Under the pieces are notes generated by a model. That model made no database searches and was not told the DNA's origin. It saw only the letters and a program-made list of their open reading frames with translations. Of a DNA stretch of 6,363 nucleotides, positions 5,596 to 6,363 are shown in pieces. Made by a program: the position numbers and the translations under genes. How positions within the stretch are numbered: position 1 is the stretch's first letter; each line of letters starts with the position of its first letter. The stretch spans positions 1 through 6,363 of the forward strand of contig JAHHTO010000138.1 of NCBI GenBank assembly GCA_020024595.1, written 5' to 3'. The DNA is from Schaedlerella sp. GTDB taxonomy: Bacteria > Bacillota > Clostridia > Lachnospirales > Lachnospiraceae.

Positions 5596-6363
5596 ATGAC
5601 TGTGAAAAAAAAGTTTATTTTGGATACAAAACTGGCGGAGAATCAAATTGCGATTTTCTATCTTGGACAAGAGGGAATCTTAATAAAATACAAGAACAAA
5701 TACATTCTGATAGATCCTTATTTATCAGACTTTGTAGATCAGAACTGTTGCACCGAAACTATAAAATGGACACGCAAATATCCCGCTCCGATCAGTGCAG
5801 ACGACTTGAATTTTGTAGACTATATATTTTGCACACACGATCATTATGATCATATGGACCCTGCGACACTCAGTGTCCTCGCAAAAAATAACCCAAGTGC
5901 AAAATTTTTCGCACCGGAACCTGTAAAAGATAAACTTCTTGCCTATGGAATTGCCTCTGAAAATCTGTCAGGTGCGATTGCTGACACAATAATTGAACTG
6001 GACAGCTGTAATGTAATTCCGATTCCATCTGCCCATGAAGATTTGCATCAAGATGAAAATGGTAATTATTTTGAACTTGGATACAAGATTGTTATCGGAG
6101 ATATCTCCATCTATCATGCAGGTGACTGCTGCATATATGAAGGTTTATCCGAAAGAATAAAAAATATCGATATCATGATGGTACCGGTAAACGGACGAGA
6201 CTACTATAAACTTCAAAACGATATTATCGGAAATATGAATGTTACAGAAGCTGTATTTCTTGCAAAAGAAGTAAATGCAAAACTTCTGATCCCAATGCAC
6301 ATTGATCTCTATGATGTCAACTGCATTAATCCTGCTGCGTTTGTAGATACACTTTACACACAC
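5596..6363 (+). CDS. UlaG-like metallo-beta-lactamase-fold hydrolase (partial, 3' end outside window)
   Basis: 256 codons are open to the right edge with no stop. LIDPYLSDF (38-46) and THDHYDHMD (80-88) mark a metallo-beta-lactamase fold. Probable metal ligands are H81, H83, D85, H86, H147 (SAHED), D177 (HAGD) and H235 (IPMH). VPVNGRDYY and DIIGNMN (196-215) resemble the UlaG group, whose E. coli member opens L-ascorbate-6-phosphate lactone. This protein lacks the long N-terminal region of E. coli UlaG (354 residues) and looks to be heading for a shorter total. The substrate may therefore be another phosphorylated lactone or ester. The start could be ATG 5596 (AGGAAGG 4 nt before) or GTG 5602 (AAGGTGG 7 nt before); the protein is otherwise the same. 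It is divergent from the dehydrogenase/kinase operon and shares its control region, so a linked role is likely. Fold is sure; reaction is inferred. Confidence 0.9.
   Translation, partial: MTVKKKFILDTKLAENQIAIFYLGQEGILIKYKNKYILIDPYLSDFVDQNCCTETIKWTRKYPAPISADDLNFVDYIFCTHDHYDHMDPATLSVLAKNNPSAKFFAPEPVKDKLLAYGIASENLSGAIADTIIELDSCNVIPIPSAHEDLHQDENGNYFELGYKIVIGDISIYHAGDCCIYEGLSERIKNIDIMMVPVNGRDYYKLQNDIIGNMNVTEAVFLAKEVNAKLLIPMHIDLYDVNCINPAAFVDTLYTH

Noticed and set aside
5529..5849. Plus-strand 106-codon open frame
   Set aside because: It overlaps the UlaG-like gene in another frame and begins inside the promoter; only the other frame carries the HDHYDH motif.
6145..6363. Minus-strand 72-codon open frame at the right edge
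   Set aside because: It is antisense to the conserved C-terminal part of the UlaG-like coding sequence and has no family resemblance.
5596..6363. Naming the hydrolase ulaG (L-ascorbate-6-phosphate lactonase)
   Set aside because: The metal site and GRD/DIIGNMN region match the group, but the long N-terminal region of E. coli UlaG is absent and no other ascorbate-pathway gene is visible.
1..6363. tRNA, rRNA, CRISPR array, complete insertion sequence
   Set aside because: No regularly spaced repeats, cloverleaf-like sequence, rRNA segment or transposase motif was seen on either strand.

Overview
The window is AT-rich and uses strong AGGAGG-type ribosome binding sites. It has tight, overlapping operon genes and a remnant of a DNA methylase of the kind carried on integrative elements of gut Firmicutes. 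This points to a low-GC Firmicute, most likely a clostridial (Lachnospiraceae-like) gut bacterium. That assignment is inferred from style and gene content only.

Layout, left to right. Positions 84-499 (minus strand) hold a decayed N-6 adenine DNA methylase: a recognisable SAM-binding core whose N-terminal part sits in another frame, with the expected intervening residues missing. A strong minus-strand terminator (515-554) lies just upstream of it. Positions 555-856 carry no gene but several dyad repeats and a possible minus-strand promoter. Positions 857-5493 are a four-gene minus-strand operon. In transcription order it encodes a zinc-dependent medium-chain dehydrogenase (5493-4477), an FGGY sugar kinase (4484-3099), and two related mannitol-1-phosphate-dehydrogenase-like proteins (3095-1923 and 1930-857). 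Two junctions overlap by 8 bp and the third has a 3-bp gap, so the genes are probably translated as a coupled unit. On the plus strand, 5596-6363 is the 5' part of an UlaG-like metallo-beta-lactamase-fold hydrolase that runs off the right edge.

The operon and the hydrolase gene diverge from a short region (5494-5595). It contains two near-consensus promoters in opposite orientations that occupy the same DNA, with a 15-bp dyad (5539-5553) in their shared spacer. The gene set suggests catabolism of a polyol or related sugar acid: oxidation by the zinc enzyme, phosphorylation by the kinase, NAD(P)-linked interconversion by the MtlD-like pair, and possibly lactone opening by the UlaG-like enzyme. 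The substrate cannot be named from the sequence. Both MtlD-like proteins lack the histidine of the family's K-x4-N-x2-H catalytic motif, so they are unlikely to be ordinary mannitol-1-phosphate dehydrogenases. No transporter or regulator gene lies in the window.
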